DNA of 64,000 nucleotides, from the NCBI RefSeq assembly GCF_013401555.1, contig NZ_CP058552.1:3658001-3722000 (forward strand), read 5' to 3'. A program made the position numbers and the translations under genes. Source of the DNA: Paenibacillus sp. E222. GTDB taxonomy: Bacteria; Bacillota; Bacilli; Paenibacillales; Paenibacillaceae. Below, piece after piece: positions 53,073-63,370 of the stretch (its first letter is position 1; each line of letters opens with the position of its first letter). The notes under the pieces are model-generated. The model had not been told where the DNA came from and made no database searches. It worked only from the letters and a program-made list of their open reading frames with translations.

Positions 53073-53111
53073 AAAAGCCCAATCTTCGTCTCGGAAGAAG
53101 GGCTTTTTTTT
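53073..53111. terminator. Bidirectional terminator between lipoprotein and fnr genes
   Basis: AAAAGCCC plus TCTTCG pairs with GAAGA plus GGGCTTTT and a long T run on the plus strand. It lies between convergent genes and can serve fnr on the minus strand (AAAA becomes TTTT). Confidence 0.85.
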
Positions 53112-53147
53112 ATCTGCATATCAGGTGAATATCAGACGGGGAAAGCG

Positions 53148-53864
53148 TCAGATTCGGCAAATCTCGTTAGGACACAGTTCACAGTGACAGATGCCCTGGA
53201 GCATGTGCAGATCCTTGATGACAATCATGCCGTTGTCGTATTCTATGGCGTCTTTTTTACGCAGATCGCTTAACATACGGTTGACACTTTCACGGGTTGC
53301 TCCAATCATATTGGACAGATCTGTGTGTGTTATTTTTTTATGAATCATGACATGCTCTCCATGAGGCTCGCCATAGGAATTGGACAATCGAATTAGCGTG
53401 GAGCAGAGAGCGCCCGGTTTGCCATATAACATCAGATCACGGAATTTGGTTTGGGTTAACCGGTGATGAATACCCATCCATTTCATAAAGTCTATCGCAA
53501 AGTCACAATGCTGGCAGATCAGCATCTCCAGGTCTTTATGCTCCAGTACACCGATCTCACTGTCCTCCAGTACTTCCGCCGAAAAGCTGTGTTTCGATCC
53601 GAAGAACGGATCAGCCTGCCCAATCATATCTCCGGATTGATACATGTACATAATCAGTTCTTTGCCTTCATCCGTGGATTTGGTGATCTGAGCACGGCCC
53701 CGTTTCATATAATAAAGTTTGTCAGAGACATCTCCTTCCCAATACAGATGGGTGCCTTCCGGATAGGTTCTGTCCTTCATCGTTACGAGCAGATGGTTGA
53801 AATTCGCTTCCGAGAAACAGTTGGTATTTCCGCGTTTTTCCAGTACACTCAGTTGTTCTCTCAT
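53148..53864 (-). CDS. fnr: Fnr-type anaerobic regulator with C-terminal Fe-S motif
   Basis: The 238-aa Crp/Fnr protein has a cyclic-nucleotide-type sensing domain (HLYWEGDVSDKLYYMKRGRA, then MYMYQSGDMIGQADPFFGSK) and a C-terminal winged helix (ITHTDLSNMIGATRESVNRM). The end carries C226, C228, C231 and C236; C228-x2-C231-x4-C236 matches the spacing of the 4Fe-4S ligands in Bacillus Fnr, where the cluster is C-terminal and not N-terminal as in E. coli. It senses oxygen loss and activates fermentation genes. It is divergent from adhE, with an FNR box between them, and so may control adhE and itself. Confidence 0.93.
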   Translation of the reverse strand: MREQLSVLEKRGNTNCFSEANFNHLLVTMKDRTYPEGTHLYWEGDVSDKLYYMKRGRAQITKSTDEGKELIMYMYQSGDMIGQADPFFGSKHSFSAEVLEDSEIGVLEHKDLEMLICQHCDFAIDFMKWMGIHHRLTQTKFRDLMLYGKPGALCSTLIRLSNSYGEPHGEHVMIHKKITHTDLSNMIGATRESVNRMLSDLRKKDAIEYDNGMIVIKDLHMLQGICHCELCPNEICRI

Positions 53865-54079
53865 AAGTCTATCTCCCCTTTGTGTCCATCGGGCGGCCTT
53901 CTGCAGCTTGGACTGGCCCCCGTGGTTCGCCGCAAACCGTTGCCGTCCTGATCAGGGTCATCTCTCGGCCGGGAAGGACGGTACAAATTGCGGTGGTTCA
54001 ATTTTTAAGTTCAGTATATACCTTATCTTGCTGTTTGAGGGGCATGGAAAGGGGGCAAAAATGGCGAAATTTCAAACAT

Positions 54080-54095
54080 TGTGATTAAATTCACT
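54080..54095. promoter_or_regulatory. Imperfect FNR box in the fnr-adhE gap
   Basis: TGTGA-TTAAAT-TCACT matches the consensus TGTGA-N6-TCACA at nine of ten positions. It lies 216 bp before fnr and about 200 bp before adhE. Confidence 0.5.
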
Positions 54096-54197
54096 TTCGG
54101 AAGGGGAGGATGAATCTGACAGCCCTATAGTTTAAATAGGAAGTGTAAATGGCTAAGTGAAAGACAGTAAAAAACTTAAATTAAATTTGTTATACTT

Positions 54198-54213
54198 TGT
54201 GAAAAAAATCACA
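54198..54213 (+). promoter_or_regulatory. FNR box upstream of adhE
   Basis: TGTGA-AAAAAA-TCACA is an exact match to the Fnr consensus, 83 bp before the adhE start. Confidence 0.8.
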
Positions 54214-54295
54214 TAATTAACTCTTTCCCCATGATACGATGTGAATGTAAAGAAGAGAGACAAACCAATACGAAACCTTTAGGAGGATGAGGGAG

Positions 54296-56908
54296 ATGGC
54301 TGTAAAGAACGAAGTCGCCCCAGTAAAAGAACCGACAGCAGGTCAGTATATTCAAACGTTAATTGACAAAGCGAATAAAGCACATGCAGCATTCATGTCC
54401 ATGGATCAGAAACAGATTGACCGCATCGTGCAAGCGATGGCGCTGGCAGGTCTGGACAAACATATGATGCTCGCCAAGATGGCCGTGGAAGAAACAGGCC
54501 GGGGTGTGTATGAGGATAAAATCACCAAAAATATATTTGCAACCGAATATGTGTATCATAGCATCAAATATGACAAAACAGTAGGGGTTATTGAAGATAA
54601 CGAATACGAAAGCTTCCAGAAAATTGCGGAGCCTGTCGGTATCATCATGGGGATTACCCCGGTAACCAATCCAACATCCACCACGATGTTCAAAGCACTG
54701 ATTTCCATCAAAACGCGTAACCCGATCATCTTCGGTTTCCACCCATCTGCACAGAACTGTAGCCGGGAAGCTGCCAAAATCCTGCTTGATGCTGCGGTGA
54801 AGCATGGTGCTCCAGCGGATTGTATCCAGTGGATTGATGATCCTTCCATGGATCGCACAAACGCGCTGATGAATCATAACGATGTGGCGCTCATTCTGGC
54901 AACAGGCGGATCAGGCATGGTGCGGGCGGCATACAGCTGTGGTAAACCGGCACTGGGCGTAGGGCCAGGGAACGTACCTTGCTTTATTGAGAAAAGCGCA
55001 GATATCAATCAAGCGGTAACGGATTTGATTTTGTCCAAATCGTTCGATAACGGCATGATCTGTGCCTCCGAGCAAGCAGTCATTATCGAAGAACCGATCT
55101 TCGATCAGGTGAAAAAGAAAATGATCGCGAACGGCTGTTACTTCGTGAACAAGGATGAGGCCGCAAAATTGACCGCAGGTGCGATTAATGCTGAGAAATG
55201 TGCGGTGAACCCGGCGATTGTTGGTCAATCTGCAGTCAGTATTGCGCAAATGTGCGGTATCGAGGTCCCTGCTGGCACCAAAATTCTCGTAGCCGAGATA
55301 GAAGGGGTAGGCACGAAGTTCCCATTGTCGGCTGAGAAACTAAGTCCAGTACTGGCTTGCTACAAAGTGAAAACGGCAGCTGAAGGGATTGAGCGCGCAG
55401 CGGAAGTGGTTGCTTTTGGCGGCATGGGTCACTCCTCCGTTATTCATTCGACGAACGAAGAAGTCATTGGCAAATTCGCAGATCGCCTGCAAACCGGCCG
55501 GATTATCGTCAATTCTCCATCCACACACGGCGCCATCGGTGACATCTACAACACCAACATGCCGTCACTGACATTGGGCTGCGGATCGTATGGACGTAAC
55601 TCGACTTCTTCCAACGTAACCGCTGTGAACTTAATCAACGTGAAAAGGGTGGCTCGCCGTACCGTGAATATGCAGTGGTTCAAAGTGCCGAATAAAGTCT
55701 ACTTCGAAAAAGGTGCAACACAGTATCTTGCCAAAATGCCGGACATCACACGCGTAGCCATTATTACGGATGCGATGATGGTCAAACTCGGCTATGTAGA
55801 AAAAGTGGAGCACTATCTGCGTCAACGTCAAATGCCGGTAGCGATTGAAGTGTTCTCTGATGTCGAACCCGATCCGTCCACAACAACGGTAGACCGCGGT
55901 ACGGAAATGATGCGCCGCTTCCAGCCAGACTGCATTATCGCACTCGGCGGGGGATCACCGATGGATGCTGCCAAAGCGATGTGGCTGTTCTATGAATATC
56001 CTGACACAGATTTCAACGATTTGAAGCAAAAATTCATGGATATCCGCAAACGGATTTACAAATATCCACGTCTCGGCGTGAAAGCGAAATTCGTAGCGAT
56101 CCCGACAACCTCGGGCACAGGTTCGGAAGTAACATCGTTCGCGGTCATCACGGACAAAAATCAAGGCAATACGAAATATCCACTGGCAGACTACGAGTTA
56201 ACACCAGACGTAGCCATCGTAGACCCGGAATTCGTATACTCTCTGCCTAGAACCGCTGTTGCGGATACAGGTATGGACGTATTGACTCACGCCATCGAAG
56301 CATATGTATCCGTCATGGCGAATGATTACACGGATGGACTCGCGATCAAAGCGATTCAACTGGTATTCCAGTATCTCGAGCAATCGGCGCTGCAAGGTGA
56401 CAAATTGGCTCGTGAGAAAATGCATAATGCTTCGACGATTGCCGGTATGGCTTTTGCCAACGCATTCCTGGGCATTAACCACAGCTTGGCACACAAATGG
56501 GGTGGTCAGTACCACACCGCACATGGACGTACCAATGCGATCCTGATGCCACACGTCATTCGCTACAATGCGAAAAAACCGACGAAGTTTGCATCGTTCC
56601 CGAAATATTCGCACTTTGTGGCAGATGAGCGTTATGCCGAAATTGCCCGCATTCTGGGATTGCCTGCACGTACGACAGAAGAAGGGGTTACCAGCCTCAT
56701 CAATGCCATTCGCAAACTGAACAAAACATTGGGGATTGAAGAGTCGTTCCAGGAAATCGGATTCGATGCCAAAGACTTTGAGGCACATGTCGATTATCTG
56801 GCAGACCGCGCATTCGAGGACCAATGTACAACAGCCAATCCAAAACTGCCGCTGGTGACTGAACTGGCAGATGTATACCGCAATGCTTTCTACGGCAAGT
56901 TTGAATAA
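54296..56908 (+). CDS. adhE: Bifunctional acetaldehyde-CoA/alcohol dehydrogenase
   Basis: The 870-aa fusion reduces acetyl-CoA to acetaldehyde and then ethanol, regenerating NAD+ in anaerobic growth. The start ATG 54296 lies nine bases after AGGAGG; ATG 54287 is too near. The N-terminal aldehyde dehydrogenase (1-440) has the catalytic C256 in [10 protein letters not shown]. The C-terminal iron-dependent alcohol dehydrogenase (460-870) has [15 protein letters not shown], the GTGSEVTSF phosphate loop, and H residues in [20 protein letters not shown] and [17 protein letters not shown] that bind Fe. AdhE forms long filaments (spirosomes). Activation by Fnr is expected from the upstream box. Confidence 0.97.
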   Translation: MAVKNEVAPVKEPTAGQYIQTLIDKANKAHAAFMSMDQKQIDRIVQAMALAGLDKHMMLAKMAVEETGRGVYEDKITKNIFATEYVYHSIKYDKTVGVIEDNEYESFQKIAEPVGIIMGITPVTNPTSTTMFKALISIKTRNPIIFGFHPSAQNCSREAAKILLDAAVKHGAPADCIQWIDDPSMDRTNALMNHNDVALILATGGSGMVRAAYSCGKPALGVGPGNVPCFIEKSADINQAVTDLILSKSFDNGMICASEQAVIIEEPIFDQVKKKMIANGCYFVNKDEAAKLTAGAINAEKCAVNPAIVGQSAVSIAQMCGIEVPAGTKILVAEIEGVGTKFPLSAEKLSPVLACYKVKTAAEGIERAAEVVAFGGMGHSSVIHSTNEEVIGKFADRLQTGRIIVNSPSTHGAIGDIYNTNMPSLTLGCGSYGRNSTSSNVTAVNLINVKRVARRTVNMQWFKVPNKVYFEKGATQYLAKMPDITRVAIITDAMMVKLGYVEKVEHYLRQRQMPVAIEVFSDVEPDPSTTTVDRGTEMMRRFQPDCIIALGGGSPMDAAKAMWLFYEYPDTDFNDLKQKFMDIRKRIYKYPRLGVKAKFVAIPTTSGTGSEVTSFAVITDKNQGNTKYPLADYELTPDVAIVDPEFVYSLPRTAVADTGMDVLTHAIEAYVSVMANDYTDGLAIKAIQLVFQYLEQSALQGDKLAREKMHNASTIAGMAFANAFLGINHSLAHKWGGQYHTAHGRTNAILMPHVIRYNAKKPTKFASFPKYSHFVADERYAEIARILGLPARTTEEGVTSLINAIRKLNKTLGIEESFQEIGFDAKDFEAHVDYLADRAFEDQCTTANPKLPLVTELADVYRNAFYGKFE

Positions 56909-56946
56909 CAACTAAAGCAGCAGCAGGATTTAGGCAGGTATAGTCA

Positions 56947-56986
56947 GGGTTCCCCGAAAGGGGAGCCCCGATTGCCGTCTTTTCTG
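56947..56986 (+). terminator. Terminator of adhE
   Basis: GGGTTCCCC pairs with GGGGAGCCC around a GAAA tetraloop, with TCTTTTCTG 10 bp on. Confidence 0.65.
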
Positions 56987-57036
56987 TAAAAGGTTACACG
57001 GAATTCGTGATGTTACTTTTAGAACCAGGTAGTCAC

Positions 57037-57095
57037 ACCATAACGGAGAGGGCAGAAAAAACTGAAGAAGCGAAGCGTTCGCTTTTAAGCACGAT
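57037..57095 (+). repeat. Intergenic repeat family P, partial copy C
   Basis: Shares ACCATAACGGAGAG, CAGAAAAAACTGAAGAAGCG and the AAGCGTTCGC steps with the start of copy B (57138). Confidence 0.7.
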
Positions 57096-57137
57096 TTCAA
57101 CCTTCTATGCTATATAGTTTGGACCATACATGTACAC

Positions 57138-57277
57138 GATAACGGAGAGGAGAGAAAAAACCTGAAGAAGCGATAGCGCTCGCCTTTATCCCCGGATTTT
57201 ACCTTTTATAAAGGGAATCAACAAAATCTGGGGGTAACAGCGATCGGAAGGTTGTTCTATCCTCGGAGTGGCTAGTG
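57138..57277 (+). repeat. Intergenic repeat family P, copy B
   Basis: Contains GAAGAAGCGATAGCGCTCGC, AAGGGAATCAAC, AAATCTGGGGGTAACAGCGA and GTGGCTAGTG, parallel to 37697-37844. An inverted pair (CCCCGGATTTT with AAAATCTGGGG) forms a hairpin. Confidence 0.75.
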
Positions 57278-57310
57278 TACATATCCTTTCGTTCAAATTA
57301 TATTGTTCAA

Positions 57311-57370
57311 TCCGGGAAATCGGATTTGAACAGCGATCGGAAGTTGTTCTGCCCGCGCAGTGGATAAGTG
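57311..57370 (+). repeat. Intergenic repeat family P, partial copy D
   Basis: Carries the 3' half of the element: ACAGCGATCGGAAGTTGTTC, then GCGCAGTGGATAAGTGTG. Tandem pieces C, B and D fill the adhE-pflB gap. Confidence 0.7.
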
Positions 57371-57429
57371 TGAATAATTTAGGGTTCAACTTGATACAGC
57401 ACAGGTGAAGTGAGGATGGTCACAAACTT

Positions 57430-57445
57430 TGTGATAAAAATCACA
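57430..57445 (+). promoter_or_regulatory. FNR box 1 upstream of pflB
   Basis: TGTGA-TAAAAA-TCACA is an exact Fnr consensus 194 bp before the pflB start. Confidence 0.8.
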
Positions 57446-57540
57446 GATGATGAAAGAACGAAGACGTATACTGAAAATGTAAGAAAAACATTCATCCGCG
57501 GTTCCGGTTCCCAAGTAGAGAGAACATGTTCCGGTTTACA

Positions 57541-57556
57541 TGTGAAATTTATCACA
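57541..57556 (+). promoter_or_regulatory. FNR box 2 upstream of pflB
   Basis: TGTGA-AATTTA-TCACA is an exact Fnr consensus 83 bp before the pflB start. That distance equals the one for the adhE box. Confidence 0.8.
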
Positions 57557-57638
57557 TTAATCGCGGCTCTGGGCACAGATGAGACGAGTGAAGCATCCTG
57601 TCATGTGTCCGGAAATCCAAATTTGTGGAGGGATTACT

Positions 57639-59897
57639 ATGTCGGTGATCGAAAAAGATGTCAAACAACAAACAGGTTGGAGAAACTTTACCAAAGGAAC
57701 ATGGACGAAATCCGTAGATGTGAATGATTTTCTGGCACGCAACTTATCACCTTACTATGGCGACGAAGCATTTCTTGCAGGTGCAACTCAGAATACGAAA
57801 GAGTTATGGGATATCGTTTCTGATCTGACCAAAAAAGAGCGCGATAACGGCGGGGTACTCGATGTTGACGTAAATACGCCAGCGACGATTGTTTCTCACC
57901 AACCAGGTTATCTGGATAAATCCAAAGAGCAGATTGTTGGTGTTCAAACAGATGCTCCATTCAAACGTTCCATTCAGCCATTCGGTGGAATTCGCATGAT
58001 GATTGATGCTTGTGAAGCTTATGGTTTTGAAATGCCTCAAGGCGTCATTGATATATTTACGAACATCCGCAAAACACATAACCAGGGCGTATTTGATGCT
58101 TACACATCTGAAATGCGTGCAGCACGTAAAGCAGGGATTATTACCGGTCTGCCTGATGCTTACGGCCGTGGCCGGATCATCGGTGACTATCGCCGGGTAG
58201 CTCTGTATGGTGTGGACTTCCTGATTCGAAATAAAAAAGGCGAACTGAATGCACTTGAAGTCGACGTGATTGATGAAGATGTCATTCGCCTGCGTGAAGA
58301 ACTGTCCGAACAGATTCGTGCATTGCAAGAATTGAAACAACTGGGTGAAATGCACGGTTTCGATATTTCCTTGCCAGCCACAACCGCGAAAGAAGCGTTC
58401 CAATGGCTCTACTTTGGTTACCTGGCTGCGATCAAAGAGCAAAACGGTGCGGCGATGTCCTTGGGACGTGTTTCTTCGTTCCTTGATATTTACATCGAAC
58501 GTGATTTGCAAGAAGGTTTGCTAACTGAAGAACAGGCTCAAGAACTGGTTGACCATTTTGTTATGAAACTGCGGATCGTCAAATTCCTGCGTACACCGGA
58601 TTATAATGAATTGTTCAGTGGAGACCCAACATGGGTAACGGAATCCATCGGTGGCATGTCCGTAAATGGAGAGACCCGTGTTACGAAAAACAGCTTCCGT
58701 TTCCTGCACACCCTGAACAACCTTGGTCCTGCACCTGAGCCGAACCTTACGGTACTTTGGTCCACCAAGCTTCCGGAAGCGTTCAAACAATACTGTACCA
58801 AAGTATCCATCGAAACGAGTTCCATCCAGTATGAAAATGATGATCTGATGCGTCCGATCTACGGAGACGATTATGGTATTGCTTGCTGCGTATCTGCGAT
58901 GAAGATCGGGAAACAAATGCAGTTCTTCGGCGCTCGTGCCAACCTCGCAAAAGCATTGCTGTATGCAATCAATGGTGGTCGTGACGAGAAATCGGGAGCA
59001 CAGGTTGGACCTGAATATCCGGCGATTACAAGCGAAGTGCTGGATTACAATGAAGTGATGAAACGTTTCAAACCGATGATGGAATGGCTCGCCAAACTGT
59101 ATATGAACTCACTCAACGTTATTCACTACATGCATGACAAATACAGCTATGAGCGTATTGAAATGGCCCTGCATGACCGCGATATCGTACGTACGATGGC
59201 TTGTGGTATCGCTGGTCTCTCGGTTGCAGCAGACTCTCTGAGTGCAATCAAATATGCCAAAGTTAAACCGATCCGCAACGAACAAGGCATCGCAATTGAT
59301 TTTGAAATTGAAGGTGAATTCCCTTGTTACGGTAACAATGAGGACAGTGTCGACAGCATCGCTGTTGAATTGGTTGAAAGCTTCATGGGCATGATTCGCA
59401 AACACAAAGCGTATCGTAATGCGATCCCAACACAGTCTGTACTGACGATCACATCGAACGTGGTTTACGGCAAGAAAACAGGTACAACACCGGATGGCCG
59501 TAAAGCAGGCGAACCGTTTGCACCAGGAGCGAACCCAATGCATGGTCGTGACAAAAAAGGTGCACTGGCATCCCTTGGCTCAGTAGCCAAACTGCCGTAC
59601 GAACACAGCCTTGACGGGATCTCTAATACATTCTCCATCGTGCCTAAAGCACTCGGAAAAGAGTCAGACACACGTAAATCCAATCTGGTTGCCATGATGG
59701 ACGGTTACTTTGGTCAAGGGGCACACCATCTGAACGTGAACGTATTTGATCGTCAGCAGTTGATTGACGCGATGGATCACCCGGAAAACTATCCGCAGCT
59801 GACAGTACGGGTATCCGGTTACGCGGTTAACTTCATCAAACTGACACGTGAGCAACAACTCGATGTCATTAACCGGACCTTCCACGGTTCGATGTAA
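57639..59897 (+). CDS. pflB: Pyruvate formate-lyase
   Basis: The 752-aa glycyl-radical enzyme splits pyruvate with CoA into acetyl-CoA and formate. The start ATG 57639 ([11 protein letters not shown]) has GGAGGG upstream; the longer open frame to 57579 is not used. The catalytic cysteine pair is C416-C417 in [10 protein letters not shown], and the radical glycine is G727 in [10 protein letters not shown] near the C-terminus. Length is typical. It is co-transcribed with pflA (83-bp gap). Two exact Fnr boxes upstream predict strong anaerobic induction. Codon use is highly biased, as expected for an abundant enzyme. Confidence 0.97.
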   Translation: MSVIEKDVKQQTGWRNFTKGTWTKSVDVNDFLARNLSPYYGDEAFLAGATQNTKELWDIVSDLTKKERDNGGVLDVDVNTPATIVSHQPGYLDKSKEQIVGVQTDAPFKRSIQPFGGIRMMIDACEAYGFEMPQGVIDIFTNIRKTHNQGVFDAYTSEMRAARKAGIITGLPDAYGRGRIIGDYRRVALYGVDFLIRNKKGELNALEVDVIDEDVIRLREELSEQIRALQELKQLGEMHGFDISLPATTAKEAFQWLYFGYLAAIKEQNGAAMSLGRVSSFLDIYIERDLQEGLLTEEQAQELVDHFVMKLRIVKFLRTPDYNELFSGDPTWVTESIGGMSVNGETRVTKNSFRFLHTLNNLGPAPEPNLTVLWSTKLPEAFKQYCTKVSIETSSIQYENDDLMRPIYGDDYGIACCVSAMKIGKQMQFFGARANLAKALLYAINGGRDEKSGAQVGPEYPAITSEVLDYNEVMKRFKPMMEWLAKLYMNSLNVIHYMHDKYSYERIEMALHDRDIVRTMACGIAGLSVAADSLSAIKYAKVKPIRNEQGIAIDFEIEGEFPCYGNNEDSVDSIAVELVESFMGMIRKHKAYRNAIPTQSVLTITSNVVYGKKTGTTPDGRKAGEPFAPGANPMHGRDKKGALASLGSVAKLPYEHSLDGISNTFSIVPKALGKESDTRKSNLVAMMDGYFGQGAHHLNVNVFDRQQLIDAMDHPENYPQLTVRVSGYAVNFIKLTREQQLDVINRTFHGSM

Positions 59898-59980
59898 CTC
59901 AGGCTTAACTTAACGGTTCAAAGGAGAAGAATCTTCATATTAAACGCACAGCGGATGCGATACAGAAAGGAAGAGGCAGC

Positions 59981-60733
59981 ATGGTTAATGGACATATTCA
60001 TTCACTCGAAACTTTCGGGACGGTTGACGGCCCAGGCATCCGCTTCGTGCTTTTTATGCAAGGATGTCTGCTCAAATGCCAGTATTGTCACAATCCGGAT
60101 ACATGGGCACTGGATGGTGGCAGGGAAATGAGCGTGGAGGAGGTATTGGCTGAAATCGAGCCATACCTGTCCTACTATCGCAGTTCCGGCGGAGGACTTA
60201 CGGTATCCGGTGGGGAGCCAACATTACAGGCTCATTTTGTAGCAGAAGTTTTCAAAGAAGCGAAACGCCGCTGGGGATTGCATACTACGCTGGACAGCAA
60301 CGGTTTTAATGAACCTGATCGGATTCATGATTTGTTGGATAACACAGACCTGGTTTTGTTGGATCTGAAGCACATCAATGATGAGAAACATATCAAGCTG
60401 ACAGGCAAATCCAACGAGAGAACATTGCGCACCGCACAGTGGTTATCGGACAATGGACGAAAAATGTGGATTCGCCACGTGTATGTGCCAGGGATTCACA
60501 ATGAGGAAGAAGACTTGCTCAATCTGGGGCGGTTTATTGGAACGCTAAATGGAGTCGAGAAGTTCGAAATCCTGCCTTATCATCAGATGGGTATTTACAA
60601 ATGGCAGGCGATGGGGAAGGCCTATCCGCTGGATGGCGTTCCTTCTCCAAGTGATGAGGAAGTGCAGCGGGCGTATCGTTTGATTGAACAAGGTCGTGCG
60701 GAAACAGCGGGTATGACTTGCTCCAAAAAGTAA
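59981..60733 (+). CDS. pflA: Pyruvate formate-lyase activating enzyme
   Basis: The 250-aa radical-SAM enzyme installs the glycyl radical on PflB. The C29-x3-C33-x2-C36 motif (CLLKCQYC) binds the 4Fe-4S cluster, GGGLTVSGGEPT binds SAM, and ETFGTVDGPGIRFVLFMQGC is the family start. GGAAGAGG precedes the ATG. It lies directly after pflB in one operon and ends at a good terminator. Confidence 0.96.
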   Translation: MVNGHIHSLETFGTVDGPGIRFVLFMQGCLLKCQYCHNPDTWALDGGREMSVEEVLAEIEPYLSYYRSSGGGLTVSGGEPTLQAHFVAEVFKEAKRRWGLHTTLDSNGFNEPDRIHDLLDNTDLVLLDLKHINDEKHIKLTGKSNERTLRTAQWLSDNGRKMWIRHVYVPGIHNEEEDLLNLGRFIGTLNGVEKFEILPYHQMGIYKWQAMGKAYPLDGVPSPSDEEVQRAYRLIEQGRAETAGMTCSKK

Positions 60734-60761
60734 CTACAGTTGTATACAGTTCTTCCAACCA

Positions 60762-60801
60762 AGCAGTCTTTGCGAACATGTTTCGCAGGGGCTGTTTTTT
60801 T
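60762..60801 (+). terminator. Terminator of pflBA
   Basis: AGCAGTCTTTGCGAA pairs with TTTCGCAGGGGCTG around CATG, followed by seven T. Confidence 0.85.
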
Positions 60802-60950
60802 GCTGTTATCGATTGTAAATGCATGATTATTTGTCCAGTGAAGGATTTTATCCCTCCATTGATGAATTGTCATCCTTACGATGTAAGCTACAACTTTTTA
60901 TAATCAGAGTGTAAAGCCAAATGCTCAATATCTTGAGGAGGGTCATACGA

Positions 60951-62314
60951 ATGAAAAAAGGAATGACATTACTGCTTTCATTATTACTTATCACATCATG
61001 GACATTGGCAGGTTGTTCGAGCTCAAGTAACGAACCACAACAGGGAGCAGGCAATGCGCCTGAGGAGACAAGCAAGGAACCGGTTGAGATGCTTCTCCGT
61101 CACACCCAGGTGGGGGCCGACAAACAAAAAAGGCTGGCCATTCTGCAGGACGTTGTAGCCAAAGTGGAGAGCGAAGTACCCAACCTGACCTTTACACTGG
61201 ACGGAGTTGAATCCGATGTAAACCGCAAGGAGAAACTTCGTGGAGAGATGGCAGCGGGCAATCCGCCGGATATCTTCGAATTGTTCGGTAGTCCGGATTC
61301 TAAAGTATATGCTAAAGAGGGCATGTTGTTGGATCTCACACCGATCTTGCAAGAGCTGGGCATCCAGGACCAATTTTCATCACTTGAACCATTTACCTAT
61401 GAAGGCAAAGTGTACGGACTGCCTATTGGTGGATCGGGTGAAGGATTCTTCTACAATAAAGAGTATTTTGCACAAAAGGGTTGGAAAGCGCCTTCAACAA
61501 TGGCTGAACTGGATAATATGCTCGCTGAGATCAAAGCTGACGGCAAGGTTCCACTCGCTTCTGCTTCCAAAGCAGGCTGGGTTCCACTCATGTTAACGAA
61601 CCATCTGTGGTCCCGTTACGCTGGTCCTGATATTACGGCGAAGTTTGCAACAGGCGAAGCCAAGTGGACTGATCCAGGCGTTGTTGCAGGATTTGCGAAG
61701 CATAAGGAATGGGTGGATAAAGGTTACTTCAAAAAGGTGAGCTTGGCTTTGAATATGCTGAATATACAACTCAATTTACGAGTGGTGAAGCGATTCTGAT
61801 GTACGACGGAACATGGAAATCATCCGTATTTAAGGAAGGACAGAGCGGTGAATCGCTCATCGGCAAGGTTGGTTTTTTCAATATGCCTCCGGTAGAGAAT
61901 GGTGCAGGAGATCAAACAGCCTTGATGCGTGACGTCAATAACGGATACGGCTTCTCCGCAGCGGTTGCGGATGATCCTCAGAAGCTGGCAGCGGTTAAAG
62001 CCTTTATCAAAAACTTCTACAACGAAGATATGCAAGTGCGTGGACTCGTAGAAGATGGTGTGTTACCAGCCATGAAACTGGATGAAAAAGTGCTGACAGA
62101 CAGCATCACCGACGATTTGATGAAAGAAATTGTAGCTGTTCTGAATGCGTCCCAGACTTCATTCCCGGCATTTGATGCGCTCGTTCAGGCTGATGTAACG
62201 ACAGAGATCAGCAATCTGCAAATTCAGAAGCTGATTGGTGGACAAACGACGCCAGAGAAGATGGCCGAAGAATTGCAAAAGGTTCAGGAAGAGGCCAATG
62301 CTTCAGTAGAATAA
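60951..62314 (+). pseudogene. Sugar ABC transporter substrate-binding lipoprotein, frameshifted
   Basis: ATG 60951 (behind AGGAGGG) begins a lipoprotein signal with lipobox TLAGC. The first frame (to TGA 61797-61799) has family motifs such as GNPPDIFELFGSPDSKVYAK and YEGKVYGLPIGGSGEGFFYN. A second frame takes over with GELGFEYAEYTTQFTSGEAI then LMYDGTWKSSVF and runs to TAA 62312. One missing base in the AAAAAGG run at 61731-61737 explains the switch; one more G gives GYFKKGELGFEYAEY without a break. Either the transporter has lost its binding protein or this is a sequencing error. It is a family 1 (MalE-like) sugar-binding protein; the sugar is unknown. Confidence 0.9.
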
Positions 62315-62363
62315 ACAATACACGATCATTCAAGCAAAGAAACGTAACTGCTAACACCATGCT

Positions 62364-62399
62364 GGTTTACCCCGGTTGGAACTCTGCCGGGGTAAAACC
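62364..62399 (+). terminator. Hairpin between binding-protein and permease genes
   Basis: GGTTTACCCCGG pairs with CCGGGGTAAAACC. Without a T run, it is probably the usual mRNA-stabilising or attenuating hairpin after a binding-protein gene. Confidence 0.6.
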
Positions 62400-62485
62400 C
62401 TTGGTCCTTTCTAAAGAATTACACTGCTGAGGAATCTGCTCTATACATGAGCATAAGAAGTTGAAGTCACTGAAGGAGGTAGATC

Positions 62486-63370
62486 ATGAACACTTCACTC
62501 CGCAGCCCGCTGATCTATACGTTGTTTGTGTTGCCTGCACTGATCTTGTTTATCATGTTTTTCCTGTATCCTATCGGCAGTTCACTCTATTACAGTCTGA
62601 CCAGTTGGAATGGGGTATCCGCAGAGCCGCGTTTTGTGGGACTGTCCAATTATGCAAAGGCATTGACAGATGAACGTTTTTGGATTTCAACTCGCAATAA
62701 CGGTTTCTTTATCGCATTTTCCGTTTTGATCCAGGTACCTATCATTGTGCTGTTTTCCCTGCTCATAGCGAACGTAAAGAAATTGAAGGGTTTGTACAAA
62801 ACAGCCGTCTTTTTGCCGTCCATTATGTCAACGGCCGTCATCGGTATTCTGTGGGGCTTCATCTATGAGCCTAACATCGGCCTGCTGAATCAGTTACTTG
62901 AAACGGTAGGAATTTCGCCGGTCTATTGGCTGTCCGATAATCGGTTCGCAATGATATCCATTCTCGTAACCAATGCTTGGCAGTGGACGGGATTCTATAT
63001 TGTTATGGTTTTGGCAGCCATTCTGGCTATTCCCAAGGATTTGGATGAAGCGGCAGCCATTGATGGTGCAACAGCCGTACAAAGAGCATTCAAAATTACA
63101 TTGCCACTTATCAGACCTATCATTTCCGTCGTCATCATGCTGTCCATTGCGGGGGCGATGAAGGCAGCTGATATTGTTCTGGTTATGACCAAAGGTGGGC
63201 CTGCAGGCTCTACTGAAGTGCTTGCTACGTATATGATCAAATATGCGATTACCAATTTTAAATACGGCTATGGTAATACGATTGCGGTTCTGATCTTTGC
63301 TCTGACGCTTGTGCTCACCGCGGTATATCAGTTGCTGGTGGCGAGACGCAACGAAAGGGTGGAATATTGA
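62486..63370 (+). CDS. Sugar ABC transporter permease, MalF-like
   Basis: The 294-aa inner-membrane protein has six helices and the cytoplasmic EAA loop (DEAAAIDGATAVQRAFKITL) that docks the ATPase. It begins with LIYTLFVLPALILFIMFFLY. GAAGGAGG precedes the start. Its stop overlaps the next start (TGATG). No ATP-binding gene is in the window; such importers often share the multi-sugar ATPase MsmX encoded elsewhere. Confidence 0.95.
   Translation: MNTSLRSPLIYTLFVLPALILFIMFFLYPIGSSLYYSLTSWNGVSAEPRFVGLSNYAKALTDERFWISTRNNGFFIAFSVLIQVPIIVLFSLLIANVKKLKGLYKTAVFLPSIMSTAVIGILWGFIYEPNIGLLNQLLETVGISPVYWLSDNRFAMISILVTNAWQWTGFYIVMVLAAILAIPKDLDEAAAIDGATAVQRAFKITLPLIRPIISVVIMLSIAGAMKAADIVLVMTKGGPAGSTEVLATYMIKYAITNFKYGYGNTIAVLIFALTLVLTAVYQLLVARRNERVEY

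Noticed and set aside
56198..56911. 237-codon open frame on the minus strand
   Set aside because: Antisense to the alcohol dehydrogenase half of adhE.
57804..58511. 235-codon open frame on the minus strand
   Set aside because: Antisense to pflB; strong codon bias of pflB opens the opposite frame.
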